A DNA stretch of 64,000 bases from Mesaphorura yosii (GCA_009869945.1 WIXG01000170.1:62001-126000), one strand, 5' to 3'; positions 11,001 through 23,753 are shown, counted from the first letter of the stretch. The notes: a model not told the origin generated them from the sequence alone. A program made the numbers and translations.

Positions 11001-14000
11001 GAAGGATTCTGCTTTGCTCTGCTGCCCATAACTTAATTCGCAGCAAAAGACTCCAGAGATCTTCTTTCGCTTGTTTGTCGCATAATTGATTCCGTATATT
11101 CGGCATTACAAATTCGGTGTTCTTGGATTCCTCTAAGGGCGAATGGAAAATTAAAAACAGAGGCATTGCGATTGCGCGCGTTCTTCGCCTCGCCAGGAAA
11201 TTGTGCACGTGTTAAAGGTTAGGCCACAATTCCGGGCGGGGCAGATTGCCCCGCCCGGTTCGTAGCCCATTCATTCAGTCCTGTCATCGCCTACAATATT
11301 TGATGCGTACCGGAATGTCAATTTTAACTGGAATTTTCTGACTAATTATTTCGATACAATAAATTCCTTTCTCCTTGTCTCATGATTACTTGGAATCCAA
11401 TCACGAATCACAAGCATACGATTTGCGAGTCGACAATGCACGAAAAATGCGACTTGCACTGCAATATGATACCTACATTAATTTGCAGTTTTGTGCTCTC
11501 TTTAATTCCTGATAAATTGTCTTTATTAGTTATCAAGAAAGCCGAGATTAGAATGTGATTCATGGCAGGGAGCGCATGCACGCGTGAATTTGGAGCCGAT
11601 CCAGCATCTCAATTAAACAGTCAGCAGCCAATATTGAGAATCGCGGTTCGCGAATTCGTCGCGTGTCGTCAAAGGCAAACGTCTTGATTCTCGCTTCGCT
11701 CCACTGTTGAGTTCTGCTTTGCTGCAAAAATAATTGAATTTTTCTCGGAAATTGGCAGACCTGAAATGGGGCAACAAATGTGAATGCAACTGTGCACTTT
11801 ACAGTGCATGAAAATAAGAATTCGAATATTCAAATCTCAAGCAAAATGTTGTTGTCAAAACGCTCATCTTCGACTCTCGCCTTCACCACGCATGAAGATT
11901 ACAATCTAATCACCAAGCGTGTGTGTGATTCAATTATTTTGCAACTCGCAAATCACAAATCGCACTTCTTCGCATCGCGCAAGCTGAATGGAAACGGTCG
12001 TCCTTTGCTGTTGAGCAGATCACGCCTGCAAAATCTCGCATGGTGCCTGTTTCTCAACCGGATCGCACTTATGTTTATATTTACACCGAAGAATTTCTTC
12101 TGCTGTATCGCGTTTTACGTCACCACATTGAAGTCGAATTTTACCCGTGAAACCATTTCTGACTTGTTCTCAAAAACCCGACACGACTCGACGCGGATTT
12201 TTGGCAAAAACATCTCGCATCTCGCATTTGTACATTTTGTCAGCATTTGCGCCTTTCAAAAAGAATCCGCAAGAAAGCAGCGATGCAACAGGCATCAAAC
12301 AACAAGTTGCGCCCCTAGGATTTATTTCACAATTATTAAAATTACTCGTAGTCTAGAACTCGCTCAGGAGATGAGGAAATTAATTTTGCAATTTAATTAA
12401 TTAAATGAAGCAAAACTTGATCTTTTTGTTTGTGAGGAGGCTTCCAGTAATTTCTCGTCTTGTCTCGAAATTCGTCCGTTTCATAATTGCATTTAATTAT
12501 CACAACTTGCTGGCTCGGGTCAAAGGGAACTTAGTTCTTGGCCAGTCAGTCGCGTTGCCGTGGGGCTCTTGTCTCATTCTATATATAATTTCCTTGAGTA
12601 ACATAAAATTCCTCGAACATTTCATTAGCTGTCGAGTGCCTGAACTCGGACGGGTGGCGTTCGCGTTGCTGGTGTCGTTGTGCTGAGTGCCGTGATTCAT
12701 GAACAAGTGTACATGAACCCTTTTTATTCTATCCAGACTTTGGTGCTTGGCTTTTGTTTTTTAAGAATTTCTCGCCGTCTTAAAGAGTAAATCCGTCCAA
12801 GTGAGAAGTTGAGTCGACTGGAAGGGTCAAGCAGCCGATTTATTATTTTGAGGCAGTGAACTATGAACAATGACCATGCCAAAGAACAGGCCAATGCCAG
12901 AGAGTACACACAATCTGCGTCAAATCGATTCAACTTCAAGATTCTCAAACCGTAGCAATTGGCAATGGGTATTATGAAATTGCGCAATGCACACGATAAA
13001 ATATTTCATGACATGGCATGAAATTCGCCACGCACATTGAGTCCAGCTTTGTTTCAACTTTTTCAGGGGTCGTAAAATTAAACACCAGCCAGTCGAATAC
13101 GCTCTCGTATTTCGTACGACGACGACGAGAAGGAACGCAGATGTGATCGAACGACGAACGATTTTAGGATTTACGAACAGGGAAACAGAAAACGGCACGG
13201 ACAAATTTTAACTGGTAGTAAAGTAAATACGACGGGAGAGACCAGAACAACATAAAATATAAAATATGGGCTCAGCTTCTTGACTTCTTTCATTTTCTTG
13301 CATCCTGAATAAACAAAGTCCAAATACGGGCATGTGTGCACGCATCGCACAAAAACTTGTCCGAAATTCGAGTCTTGACAGCCGAAAACACATTTTTAAG
13401 AGCAAGGGCAGGAAAATATTGCTCGGAAAGCATGTGTGTCGATCTGGACGCTGATGAATCATGATTCGTGAATGGGCTGACTTTCGAAGTGGAAAAAGAT
13501 CAAGGCAGAGATCAAGTGCAAGAAATGCTTTTAAAAGCAGACATGATTTTGAACAATTTGTTTAATTGCCCGAGTTGCAGGAGACTTCAGACGCTGAGCT
13601 CATTTGCGAAGCCACTTCATTAGAAATGATTACAAATCCGTTTCTGATTTCCATACATTTGCTTTTTATTCACCTTTTTTTTGTTAAAACTAAGAAAAGA
13701 AAGTGTTTCAACAATTTGACAATTTCGACGCTCTGAGCGCGTGATCGTGATTGGCATGCTTTTCGACCTTCGACCCGACCGCCATTCTCAAGGATGGAAA
13801 ATCACAAATTCGCAAATCACGATTTTCGTGTCACAAAATTAATTGCAAAAAATCTCTATTTGATGGCGACTTCGCCATTGATTCTTTGAGCACGTCAAAG
13901 AATTCAAAGTATGCCAATTCCATAATGTCGAACGGATGAATGTCTGAGAATTTGCGACAGTTTCAAATGAAAGAAAGCCGAGACGTAATTCGGAGAGGCA

Positions 14001-15348
14001 AAGTGAAAGCACTTTGCGGAGTGTCACTTGAGACGATGGCTGAATCGCGAATTCGGTGTCTCAGCTTCCCCACTCATCAGTTTCAGCCTGGACCAAAACA
14101 ACGTTCCGAAAATCAGAAAGACAACGTCAAAAACACTATAATAATTTCTGTAATGCGCCGTGCCATACGCGTACGAGAATAAAAAGTTGTGAAAGGCCTG
14201 GCGCTTAATAACTTGAATGCCAGCCAAGCCAAGAGTATTATTAACTTGAGACCCAAAATGTTTCATTTCGCTGCCTGCACAGGGTGACAAGCGCATGATG
14301 AGCTTGGATGCGGGGGCAGTGACGCAGGAGACGCGACGGGTTGCAGCGGCTGTGTGAGTGCAAACGAGTCGCGGTGTGCTCTCTGTTCATGATGTATTTT
14401 TCAGATGTTCAAATTCTAGAGAAAAGGGGTCGGCTGGCTGAGAACACAATGCAAAGACTCCATGCACCAAGCACGACTTGCACGACCGACCGACCGCCTG
14501 CCTCTCGCCTGTTTGGTCTGCCCGATCACATTCTGTTGGCTCGAACCATAATAATAAATAATGCAGCTCAGTTGTTGGGATTCGGCCATGCAATGGCAAA
14601 AGCTAAAGGAAAGGCAAATACGAAGGAGCTGCGCTGCTGCTGCTCTGTGAAGCTGCGTTCGGAGCCCCAGTCGGACTCGGAGTCGAAGGAGTAAAAGTTA
14701 AGCAGTCAGTCGTGAGTCCCTTCGACAAAGTTAACTTCGGACTGACTTCCCAGGGCTGACAAAAATCAGTTGACCAACCAAGCCACGAGACAGTTGAAAC
14801 TTAATCACGACGTGAGTAACAACAAACTTTCTTAATTTGCGAGAACGAAAGTCGAAACTGATCTGCAGAGGAGAGTTAAGTCAAGATCAGCTTACTCCAG
14901 GGCACAAGTTTGAACAACCGAGTTAGTGAGTGAAACGAGTGAGTAGTCAAGACAAGAAATTAATCATCAAGAATCCGATCCACGATCAGCAAGCTAGTAC
15001 GTATTTGAAGTGCATTTATTTTTGAAGTGTGCTGAACGATGTATTGAAGCTCCGATAACAAGAAGTCTTATTTTCGTAATCTTTAGCGTAGAGTAGAGCT
15101 CTTGAACTCTGACACGCACGCACTACTGCATTCGATACAATGTAATCGCTGCCTTGCCTTGTAATTACTTAGCCGTAACCGCAATTCATCACGCTGCCCA
15201 ATTACCTGATTCCTAACACGATACGAAGATAATCTGCAACAAGGAAAAGAGCAGAAAGATCGCTGCAACTGCGATTCGACAGGGTATAGCCAAGATGTCA
15301 TGACCAAATCAACGAGTTTATCTTGAAGATTCGTGACTGCAACCAACA
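5061..15348. other. about 10 kb without a recognised gene, upstream of domeless
   Basis: I found no phase-compatible exon chain on either strand. Open frames up to about 200 codons occur (11780-12397) but lack coding bias. The block contains a perfect 12-bp GC-rich inverted repeat (11232-11258), an exact CSL-type site CGTGGGAA (10451-10458), a TTCNNNGAA near 11742 and a TTC-N4-GAA (14414-14423). A TCAGT initiator-like sequence at 14706-14710 and a possible donor GTACGT near 15000 could mark a non-coding first exon of domeless, but this is not resolvable by eye. A cis-regulatory region for domeless is the simplest reading. Confidence 0.45.
11232..11258. repeat. perfect 12-bp GC-rich inverted repeat with 3-nt loop
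   Basis: Arms CCGGGCGGGGCA and TGCCCCGCCCGG are exact reverse complements separated by GAT. They stand out in otherwise AT-leaning intergenic DNA. There is no T-tract like a bacterial terminator and no adjacent gene. Function is unknown. Confidence 0.8.
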
Positions 15349-18300
15349 ATGAGACTAATCAGCAGCAGGATCAGCCTCGGACCAAATCTGTTTACGAGCC
15401 TCCTGCTCTGGCTCCTGGCGACGCTGCTCGTCGATGCACAGGGAATCAACAACAGCATCGGCGATGGAAAGGGCCCTGATCCGCCGAAAAGGAACACCAT
15501 CTGCATTCCTGGACTGAATACATGGGGAGGTAAGTCGCAGCTCCTTTCTTATCAGTTCGCACCTCGTACGCAGTCATTTATCGTTCAAATTATTTACCAT
15601 CCATCCATCAGCTTTCAATCTGTAATGCAATTTGGATCGGTCAATTTCCTCGACATTAATATGCTCATGCGCTGTTCTGTTAATTGCAAACTGTGACGCA
15701 TTCGTTTCATTTTCAGTGCATTGCGTCTGCGTTCTCAAATTGGGTCTAATTGGCTTTGTGGCATCGTCACATTGTTAATTACGGTGAAGCAAGGGCAAAA
15801 GGCAGAAATGAGACGAGACAGACGGGAGGAGGTACAAAGTTAAAGTTGTGAATTTGTGGTCATACCCTGCAAATTGAAATTTAATTCTGAGGTTACAATT
15901 TTGCTCACACGCAACGCACCGTTTCTGCTTTTGCCTCTTGCGTAAATCATCTTATCAATTCTCGCTCTCGTTCTCCGAACTGCTATCAGAAAGAATCCCG
16001 TTGAACAGCCAGTCAGGGCAGGCGGGTTGTTTATGTTTTTCAAGGAGATAATTCATTTCCGAGAATAGCCCATGCTTCATACACAAAACTGACAAAACAC
16101 GGTCACAATGCATTGATCTTGTGCTTGTTGCTGGACGCTTGCGTTTCACTTCAGCCTCCTGCCACTTGAGCTCAGTCGCTCTTGATTAACTACGAGGCAG
16201 CTCAGTGCCACTTCCACGAAGTTTCTATTGTTTTAATGCTTGCTTGCCTGGACTGAAATTGAAAATACTTTTGTTCACCTGCATTCGATAAATTAATGCA
16301 ATGGCTCGGAAATCGCCTTTCCTCGTTTTGTGTCAGTGGTTTTCTCTTTTTCATAATATCTTAATTCATCAGAGTGATCGAATGCCCTGTTTAATGCGTT
16401 TAATGGCGTAATGGCCTGGCGGAGCACTCATCTTATTTCTTTTTTCGAATTTCGTGTATCTCGCATCAGCGCCTCGACTTCGCTGTGAGCTTGGCTTGGC
16501 AAATACCGTAAGGCAGGGCAGGGCAGACATCGTTCATAAATATTTACGGTAGATTCTCTTATCTCTGATGTTACGCAATGCGATCAACGAACATGACCGA
16601 CCAACATTGTGAGTTTTGTTTAAATTGTTGGTTTACACTCATCTGCAAGTTTGTCTGTGGCCAAGATTACATAGGATTTGGTTTCGGGCAAGATTATGCA
16701 AACGCAAATGCAAGGACAGTATTGTTAAATGCGTATTTTGTGTCTTGACAGCCATCGCCCCACGTGGGGACATCAAGTTGGAGGTCGGGGACACGCTGGA
16801 GTTAAACTGCACCATCGACCGCTCGAGTCCAGTGGTTGGCGGTCTGACCTCTGCCAACATCAAGTTCTCCTTCACAAAGCATGACATCCCCGACAGCCAG
16901 ATACAGGTAGCGATCCTGGACGAGAGCACCGCCTCGCTTCGCGTGGAGCGCATGAACTTCTCGACGCCGCGGCTGTACTGCGATCTCGTCAACCCGAACA
17001 ATGGGAGCGTGGTCCATGTGTGCAACACGCAAATCAGCGTCGGACACCAGCCGCTGGAGGTCGAGAACTTCCGGTGCGTGTCGAGGGACTGGCGGAGCCT
17101 CAACTGCTCCTGGACCGCACCCTACAACCCCGTCCAGACAGACTACGCGCTCAGTCACCTCATGCGACACGGCGTCCGGGCGTGTGGCAAGTTCTCTGTG
17201 TACAACGGGACGTTCTCCTGCGAATGGAACGGTATGACGGAAATCCATTACCAGCCTAACCAGGAAAACATCATCCTCCTGATGAATGGTACCAACGTTC
17301 TCAAGCCAAACGGCGTCCAGTGGCGGTACCGCATCCACCATTGGGCAATCAGTAAGCGCTCCTTGTTTCTGCAAAGTTCATGTATCGATTTGTAATGCGC
17401 CATGTTACTTTGTATAATTTAGTTATCCCTGCCGAACCCAACAAGCTGACCACCCAGGCCGTGTCCTCGGACGAGGTGGAGGTGAGCTGGGAGTTTGCCC
17501 ACTTCGAACACTTCAAGCCCGGACTCCAGCACCGCGTCACGCTTTGCGCTATGGACATCATCGGCAGCCAGGTCGACACCTGCTTGACTAAGGTTCGTGG
17601 CTTCATGTTGTCACGCAAGCAATGCTGCGCCGTCAGCCACTGAATTATTCAGTGGTCATGTTATATTTTAATCATGTTGTCAATTCATGAATTGCGAATT
17701 TGCCGTCTTCAGGATTTCGTATCGCACTACAAAGACGTGGGCCTCAAGGAGCGAATCCGAGTTCCCTATGCGTTCAGCATCTACCACGTCGAGGTGCGGA
17801 TGAAGTCCACGGCTTCACGGAACGACACGGACGAGTTCTGGTCGGAGCCAGCCGTTTCCAGCGTGCAGACACTCGCCAAGAGTGAGTCCAAACGCTACTC
17901 ACGCCGATGGACATGCTGCCATATGCAAATTTTGCAATTTATGCTCACAATCTTGTTTACTTTGACACAGAGCCAGATTCGCCACCGCACACGACGGCCG
18001 GCAGTTACCAAGTCTCCAACAAGTACCAAGCCCGAGACATCCACATCTACTGGCAGAATATCCAGCCACACATGCACAACGGGTCGGACTTCCATCTCGA
18101 GTTTGCAGTGTACGAAAACGACCGGCTGAGGTATGAGTTCGAAATGCAGATTCCACAGTCGAAAGCTATGTCCAGAGATTTCTGCAGAAACAGAAATCTA
18201 TTTATATTTCCACTTTATTCATCTTGCACAAAAATAAGAATGCAGAGTTTGCAGATTAAAGATTGTCTCACGCGCGGGCGCGTACGGCCTGCGATTACAA

Positions 18301-21300
18301 AGTAAATTCATTCGCTCCATTTCAAATTTCAAGGCTGACTTCCGATCTTGATCGAGTTGCTGATAATCTTTCACTATCTTCTAAATTTATTCCTTTGTAC
18401 GTCACAGGAGCGACATTCGCCCGACAGAGGTCACATCCTCAGGCGCGCTATTCTCAAGCATGTCGCTGAAGGCACATACCTTCCAGATCACTGCAGTGAA
18501 TGCAATGGGCAGAAGTGACGATTTCGCAAAGGTGCAAGTGCCCAGCAGCCTACCTCAAGGTAAGGGGAATTCGTGATTCGGAAAATCTGAGAATTATTCG
18601 TAGCATAAATGTTTGCTTAACCTACCTGAAGATCATGCTATCTTTGTCTTTAACTGCACTTTTCACACTCGTTTCAGGTCCACCAGCGCCGCTCAGTGTG
18701 ACGAAAATGTTTTACTCGAACGGAACGTACGAAATTTCCTGGAAGCCACCCGCGAATGCCGTCGACGTGCTGTCGTACACAATCTTCGTGTGCAACGGGA
18801 GTCGACACTCGCCGTACCAATGCAATGTACTGCTGAGCTGGAACATCGTCGACCCGGACCAGACGACCTTCATCTACAAGGACCTCCCCACCCACGTCGT
18901 GTTCCAGTTCGGGGTCTCCGTCAACACCAAAGAGAGGGGCAGTAGCGGAATGGTGCTGGCCAATTGCGAGCTTGTATTTAACAAAGGTAGGGACATGCCA
19001 GGTGCTGGAAACTCGCTTGACTCGATTTGCTAACAATTCTCTTCTGATCGCAGTACCGGGCAAGATCACAGACGTCCAAATCGGTGTCAAGTCCTCTAGT
19101 ACACTTCAGGTGCGATGGAACCTGGACTGTGCGTACCAGCCCGGGCGCATCGAAGGGTTTCGAATCACTTACTGCCTCGTGAGCCCCACGTCCCCCGACA
19201 CCTGCCCCGAAAACGGCAAACACGTAATTCGAGCTTCTGCCAACGACTCGGAGCAGACACTGCAGAGTCTGCAGCCCTTCTCGACATACAACATCGCCAT
19301 CTCCATCATGACCCGAGCGGGCGAGAGCGAACTCAGCGACCCCGTTTTCGGGACCACCGCCGAGGCCGCCCCCAGCGACACACCCCACGTGGAGCCCATC
19401 AACTCGACTATAACAAACACGTCGGGCATCATCGCCATCGAGGGGCCGGCCAACCCGAACGGCGTGCTACAGAAGTTTAGGATAATTTATGCCCCTGTTG
19501 GTGCTGACGGAGTTCCCTCGACATTCGACGTTCCAGTCGGCGACTTGATCACATCGAATCACGAAAATAAGGTAACTTTCACACGGAAACATTAGACAAC
19601 CGACTGAGCCACTACTGAATGTTTGCTCGTGTTTCCAGCTACAATACAATTGGAATTTGACGGATCTCCAAAATAACCTCAACTACTCCGTGTCCGTTAT
19701 CGCCTGCACCGTGAGCTGTTCAAACGCGTCAGAGCCCGCCTTCTTCATGACCAAAGTTGGCAGTAAGTTAAATCTACTCACCCGCAATACTTTTTAGTTG
19801 TGTAACTCGAATGCTTAACTACATTGCAATTCAATTTTCTTGCACAGCCACAAAAATGACCAAATCACCGACAATTTCGTACGCGGACGACACCTTCATA
19901 ATCGGCTGGGAGATTCCGGCACGGATTGGCGGGCCCGTGGACCACTTTGAGGTGGCAGTCAAGCGCAACAGGGAGTTTATTTCCCCTGACGACCCCTACC
20001 GAGTCAGTTTTAAGCCTGGCCAGAAGAACTACGAGCAGAAGCTGCACCTGCAGTGCGAAACCAACACCAACTTATCAGTTCAAGTCAGAGCCATCAGTCG
20101 GGTCAACGGTGAAGTGTTGGTCGGTGACTGGAGTCCAGAAGGGTCCCTGAGCTGCTCAGGTACGTAATCAAGCACGCATTCATTTCGCTTTAAAATGCTT
20201 CATTCCTTCAATGACTGAATTTAACTGAATCTGACCATTTTCATCTTTTTCTAGGCGTCGCCGCTTGGATCCTGTGGCTCATTGGCCTCGGGGTCGTCAC
20301 CATTCTGGTCATTGTCATCGCGGCTTTGTCAAGAGTGTAAGCTGCTGCCTGGCTTTTGATTCATGCACTTGAAATTTGAACTGGTGTTATTTTACACTTG
20401 TATTATTTTCCCGACAGATTTTTCCGACGCTGTCAAATATGCATTGGTGTCACGATCAAATTGCCTACCGAGTTTGAGGTAAGCCACCATCGCCATGGTC
20501 ATATCAACTGAAACATGAGCTGATGCTTGCGTTTTGAATGCACAGCTTGAGGTGCAGCCTGACGGGAAAAAGAAACGACAGAATTCTGGCGGGGACACGC
20601 ACTCGCTGGGCAAGGAAAACATGATTTACAAACTGTACTTGGCGTCCACGCAAGCTGACGAAACCAAAGACTTCCTCCCAACTGACCCAACGAAGGAGGT
20701 ATGCCACGCCGGGGTTTTTGTTTGCTTGCTTGCTTGAATTGGTGGCTTCCTTCAGTTTATTTCGTATTCTGTGGGGCTTTGACTGTTGCTTGAGTATCTT
20801 AGCATATATATCATAGATTCTTTCATTTTGAAGGTAAAGTGTCTCCGCCTAGAATTCTTCTTTGTAATAGTCGTAGTAATTTTTTGCATGTATTATTTAT
20901 CCTTTCTCCCTCGCAGCACGACGAGAAGGAAATTTCTCTTTCGGGACATGTTTAGACTTTAGAACTTTAGAATGATTGGCTGTTGACCGTAGCTGTAGAC
21001 TAGCCGTAGTCGTATGTGGGCGTTAATAACAAGGTTGAATAACGCTTGACTTTCGTCGTGTGTCCCTCCGTCTCGCAGATGGGCGGTGGTGTTCAGCGAC
21101 AGGACTCTGCCATCTACGTCGACTCCTCCATCGACAACAACAGCCTCGGCGGGAGCATCACCGGGAGCGAGCTACCCTCGACGCTGCAAGAGTCCATCGA
21201 CCAAGTTCTCAAGATGGGTCTGGGCAAAGTGGCCGACTGGTCCTGGCACGCAGACGCGCCAATGGTCACAAGCAGCGCGGATGGAGACATCGTCCCGTGC

Positions 21301-22319
21301 AGGGGCTCGAGCTTGTTTCCTTCCAGCTCCAATAATACTAACACTGGCGAGGGTGGCAGCAGGCTGGGCGTAGAAAATCCTACCGCTGCTCCTGCTCATG
21401 GCGGCTCGCCTAACTTGTCCTCCAATCAGTCTTCCACAGTATGTCTTCCATTTGTCGTATTAACAACCAGAAACAAAGTCGAGTATTAGAATACTAGAAT
21501 TTAGTAACTTAGCGTCAACTCAAATTTTTGTGCACCGCGTTCGCGATCAGTTTGTCTGGGTTTGAGTTTGCTAACAATAATCCACACGTTTCTGTTTACT
21601 TACCCACCAAAAACTAATTTGCCACAGCCTTCAGTGTACAGCGTGTGCTTGTTTGGCAGGTTGACGAAGACGATTCGGCGAAAGGTACGTCACCCTCACC
21701 CAGCAAACCGCTACTCTCCGACTCCATCCACTATGCAGACGATGACGATCACGCTGAAGAAGATGGGCACTCGCGTGGTGAGGATTTTATCCACCTGAAC
21801 GAGACAGAACAGGAGCACTACAAGAAGCTGGGCTACAAGCGGGGTGACGATGAGTATCACCGACATTACGCGATGCAGAGACCACGCGGGCCTGGTCCAG
21901 GCGGCCCTTCGCACGCGCCGCACAGCGTGGGCACACCGACGCCCAGTCCCAGCAGCCGCAGTCACAGCAGTAGCAGTAGCAGCAGTGGACGTGGCTCGGT
22001 TAGTGGCGCCGGTGGCGGACCCGGATCCAGTTCCAAACAAGCCGCAGAATCTCAACCGCAACCGCATTCGTCTGCCTCTTCGTCGTCCTCCTCCTCGTCG
22101 CTCACTCCGACGGGTGCGGGGCAGCCGCCGGTAGGTGGCGTTGGTGTTGTGATCCCCAAAGTTCCTATCACGAACCCGTACATCACGTGGACGTACCTCA
22201 AGAACGACCACGACCCCGTGCTCGGCGGTGACGGTGCTGAAGGTACAGGTGTGGAGAACCCCCTATCCCTGAATCAGCCGTCGTACTATCAAGTCGGCAT
22301 CACGATGGACTCAGCGTAG
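15349..22319 (+). CDS. dome: domeless-type JAK/STAT cytokine receptor, 1336 aa
   Basis: Type I cytokine receptor of the gp130/LIFR-like class, which signals through JAK and STAT at the plasma membrane. Coding exons are 15349-15529, 16752-17351, 17423-17592, 17713-17881, 17971-18130, 18408-18559, 18678-18986, 19054-19571, 19639-19762, 19848-20159, 20255-20336, 20418-20478, 20546-20698, 21079-21438 and 21660-22319. All junction phases agree (4011 nt). The signal peptide is residues 1-31. The cytokine-binding module starts near residue 155 with FRCVSRDWRSLNCSW (C...CxW). Further fibronectin-III-like domains run to about residue 895, where WSPEGSLSC recalls a degenerate WSxWS. The TM segment is about 902-924 (AAWILWLIGLGVV). 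The 410-aa cytoplasmic tail has a proline-containing membrane-proximal stretch (IKLPTEFE), Ser-rich linkers and one YXXQ STAT-docking motif (YAMQ, Tyr about 1187). Length is close to fly Domeless. Short introns; intron 1 is 1.2 kb with STAT-type sites. Confidence 0.92.
15971..16220. promoter_or_regulatory. cluster of three STAT-type sites in domeless intron 1
   Basis: TTCTCCGAA (15971-15979), TTCCGAGAA (16057-16065) and TTCCACGAA (16212-16220) all match the Stat92E/STAT5 half-site palindrome TTCNNNGAA. I read the remaining TTC triplets of this 1.2-kb intron and found no others. Chance expectation is about 0.3 per intron. Enhancer function is inferred. Confidence 0.45.
20917..20955 (+). CDS. 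candidate alternative last exon of domeless (short-tail isoform)
   Basis: Inside the 380-bp intron after exon 13 lies a strong acceptor (TTTCTCCCTCGCAG) followed, in the correct phase 0, by 12 codons HDEKEISLSGHV and TAG. Use of this exon would end the receptor at about 1009 aa. The whole ectodomain, the TM and about 85 cytoplasmic residues would remain, but the YXXQ motif would be lost. The acceptor quality and phase are seen; its use in vivo is inferred. Confidence 0.35.
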   Translation, partial: HDEKEISLSGHV

Positions 22320-23730
22320 GGTTTTAGGCGTGGACGTAAAAGACAAGAGGCTTATAATACGAAGGCACACAAATTAATGTAAACTCATTAGCGTAGCATA
22401 GCAAAGCTTAGCTGTAGACAAAAGCATTTTTTTTGCAAATTTGCACATCGGCACCTGCAGCATGCGAGTGAGAGTCAAATGTGCTATTTTTATGACCACT
22501 GACCACAAATATTGCTTATTAAGATTCTAAATGCCTAACGGCTTGATAACTATATAAGAGGTTGTACTGTTGCTGTATTTTACCATACGATTGATCTCGC
22601 AGATTTCTGTAAGCCTCACGTCGCAGCAGGACAGTCAACTTGGGCTGCTAGATGACGATAAAAGACGGACAGAGGCACTTGCACAATTTTACTACTTTAC
22701 ACAAAATAACTTATATTTGGTTACCGTGAGTCATATTACACGATGACGAAATGTACAAAGAAGTACTTAAGTAACTTGCATCAGTTGAATAGATAACTTT
22801 AGAAACTTGAGAGTGGTCATTTTCTGCGCGGGGTTGAGCTAATCAGACGTCAGGCTAACCAATTTCCTACAACTGATTACCTTATACTGATACTGATAAG
22901 AGATACGACAAAGTGCCGTAAACTGAATTCTGGCTGCTAGCAATCGCGAATCGAAATCGAATTACGAGTCTAACACGTTTTAGAAAAGTAGACAGAGTTG
23001 TATTTTAGTGTAAATAAATCCTAGTCAGCGGTCCTTTGCCCAAACAAACACGGGAAACTCTAAAGAGTAAAGACAAGACAATGATTAAGATAAGAGTGTA
23101 CGTAACCCCACCTGATCGACTACTGATTAACCTTTGTATTTACTGATACTGATTCTAATCATTATCATACTTGTAGCAGCCGTAACTGTGTACTTAATGT
23201 GTACTTAAGAGAGAAGTCAACTCACAACTATAATAATTATTCATAACTATAATTATAAGTATATCTATAATCTATAGAAATGCGGGGTTAGCTTTTCTAT
23301 TATACAAAGACTAGATACAATTACGAACCGTGGTACTTGATCTTAATCGCCGTCGCCGCGAAACAGATGACATTATTGAGTACCTAATGTGTGGGATCAG
23401 CAACAAAATCTGCCTACTAATTTGCAAGCTGGCAAATTCGGGTACACGTAACAAAGTTACAATCAGCGAATTTTTATTAACAATCGACAGCTTTATCGGC
23501 AAATTTTGAATCTTGCATTTTGCAGCTTCTGTCGCGATCTGCTATTTTTGTGATAAGATTTTTGAGTTTGTAAGCATGACATGGCGTGGCCTGACCTTTG
23601 ACCTAATCTGAGCACAGCACGATACGACAATCAATGCAGTTGTAGTCTCGACTTCAAATTATGATTACGAATTGATGGATTGTAAACTTGTCGATCAAAG
23701 TTTGTCGAATAAATGTTACACATTGCGTTC
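22320..23730 (+). other. domeless 3'UTR
   Basis: About 1.4 kb of non-coding AT-rich sequence follows the TAG stop, with two plus-strand AATAAA signals (23013-23018 and 23708-23713). No open frame of note. Alternative polyadenylation is possible. Confidence 0.6.
23708..23713 (+). terminator. distal polyadenylation signal of domeless
   Basis: AATAAA on the plus strand, only about 40 nt from the oppositely oriented signal of the convergent 107-aa gene. A proximal AATAAA lies at 23013-23018. Confidence 0.5.
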
Positions 23731-23753
23731 GTTACTTCAAAACACCGGAGATC

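Noticed and set aside
11780..12400. 206-codon plus-strand open frame in the gene-free block
   Set aside because: Composition and codon pattern match the surrounding intergenic DNA, there are no domain-like features, and the chain is rich in Ser/Phe/Arg/Lys as expected from random AT-leaning sequence.
16802..17374. 190-codon minus-strand frame opposite domeless exon 2
   Set aside because: It mirrors a strongly GC3-biased coding exon, which opens the antisense frame; there are no splice partners and the sense strand is clearly the cytokine receptor.
21628..21659. Upstream acceptor (GCCACAG) for the last domeless exon
   Set aside because: It would add 32 nt and shift the frame; the acceptor at 21658-21659 keeps phase 0 and the long open frame.
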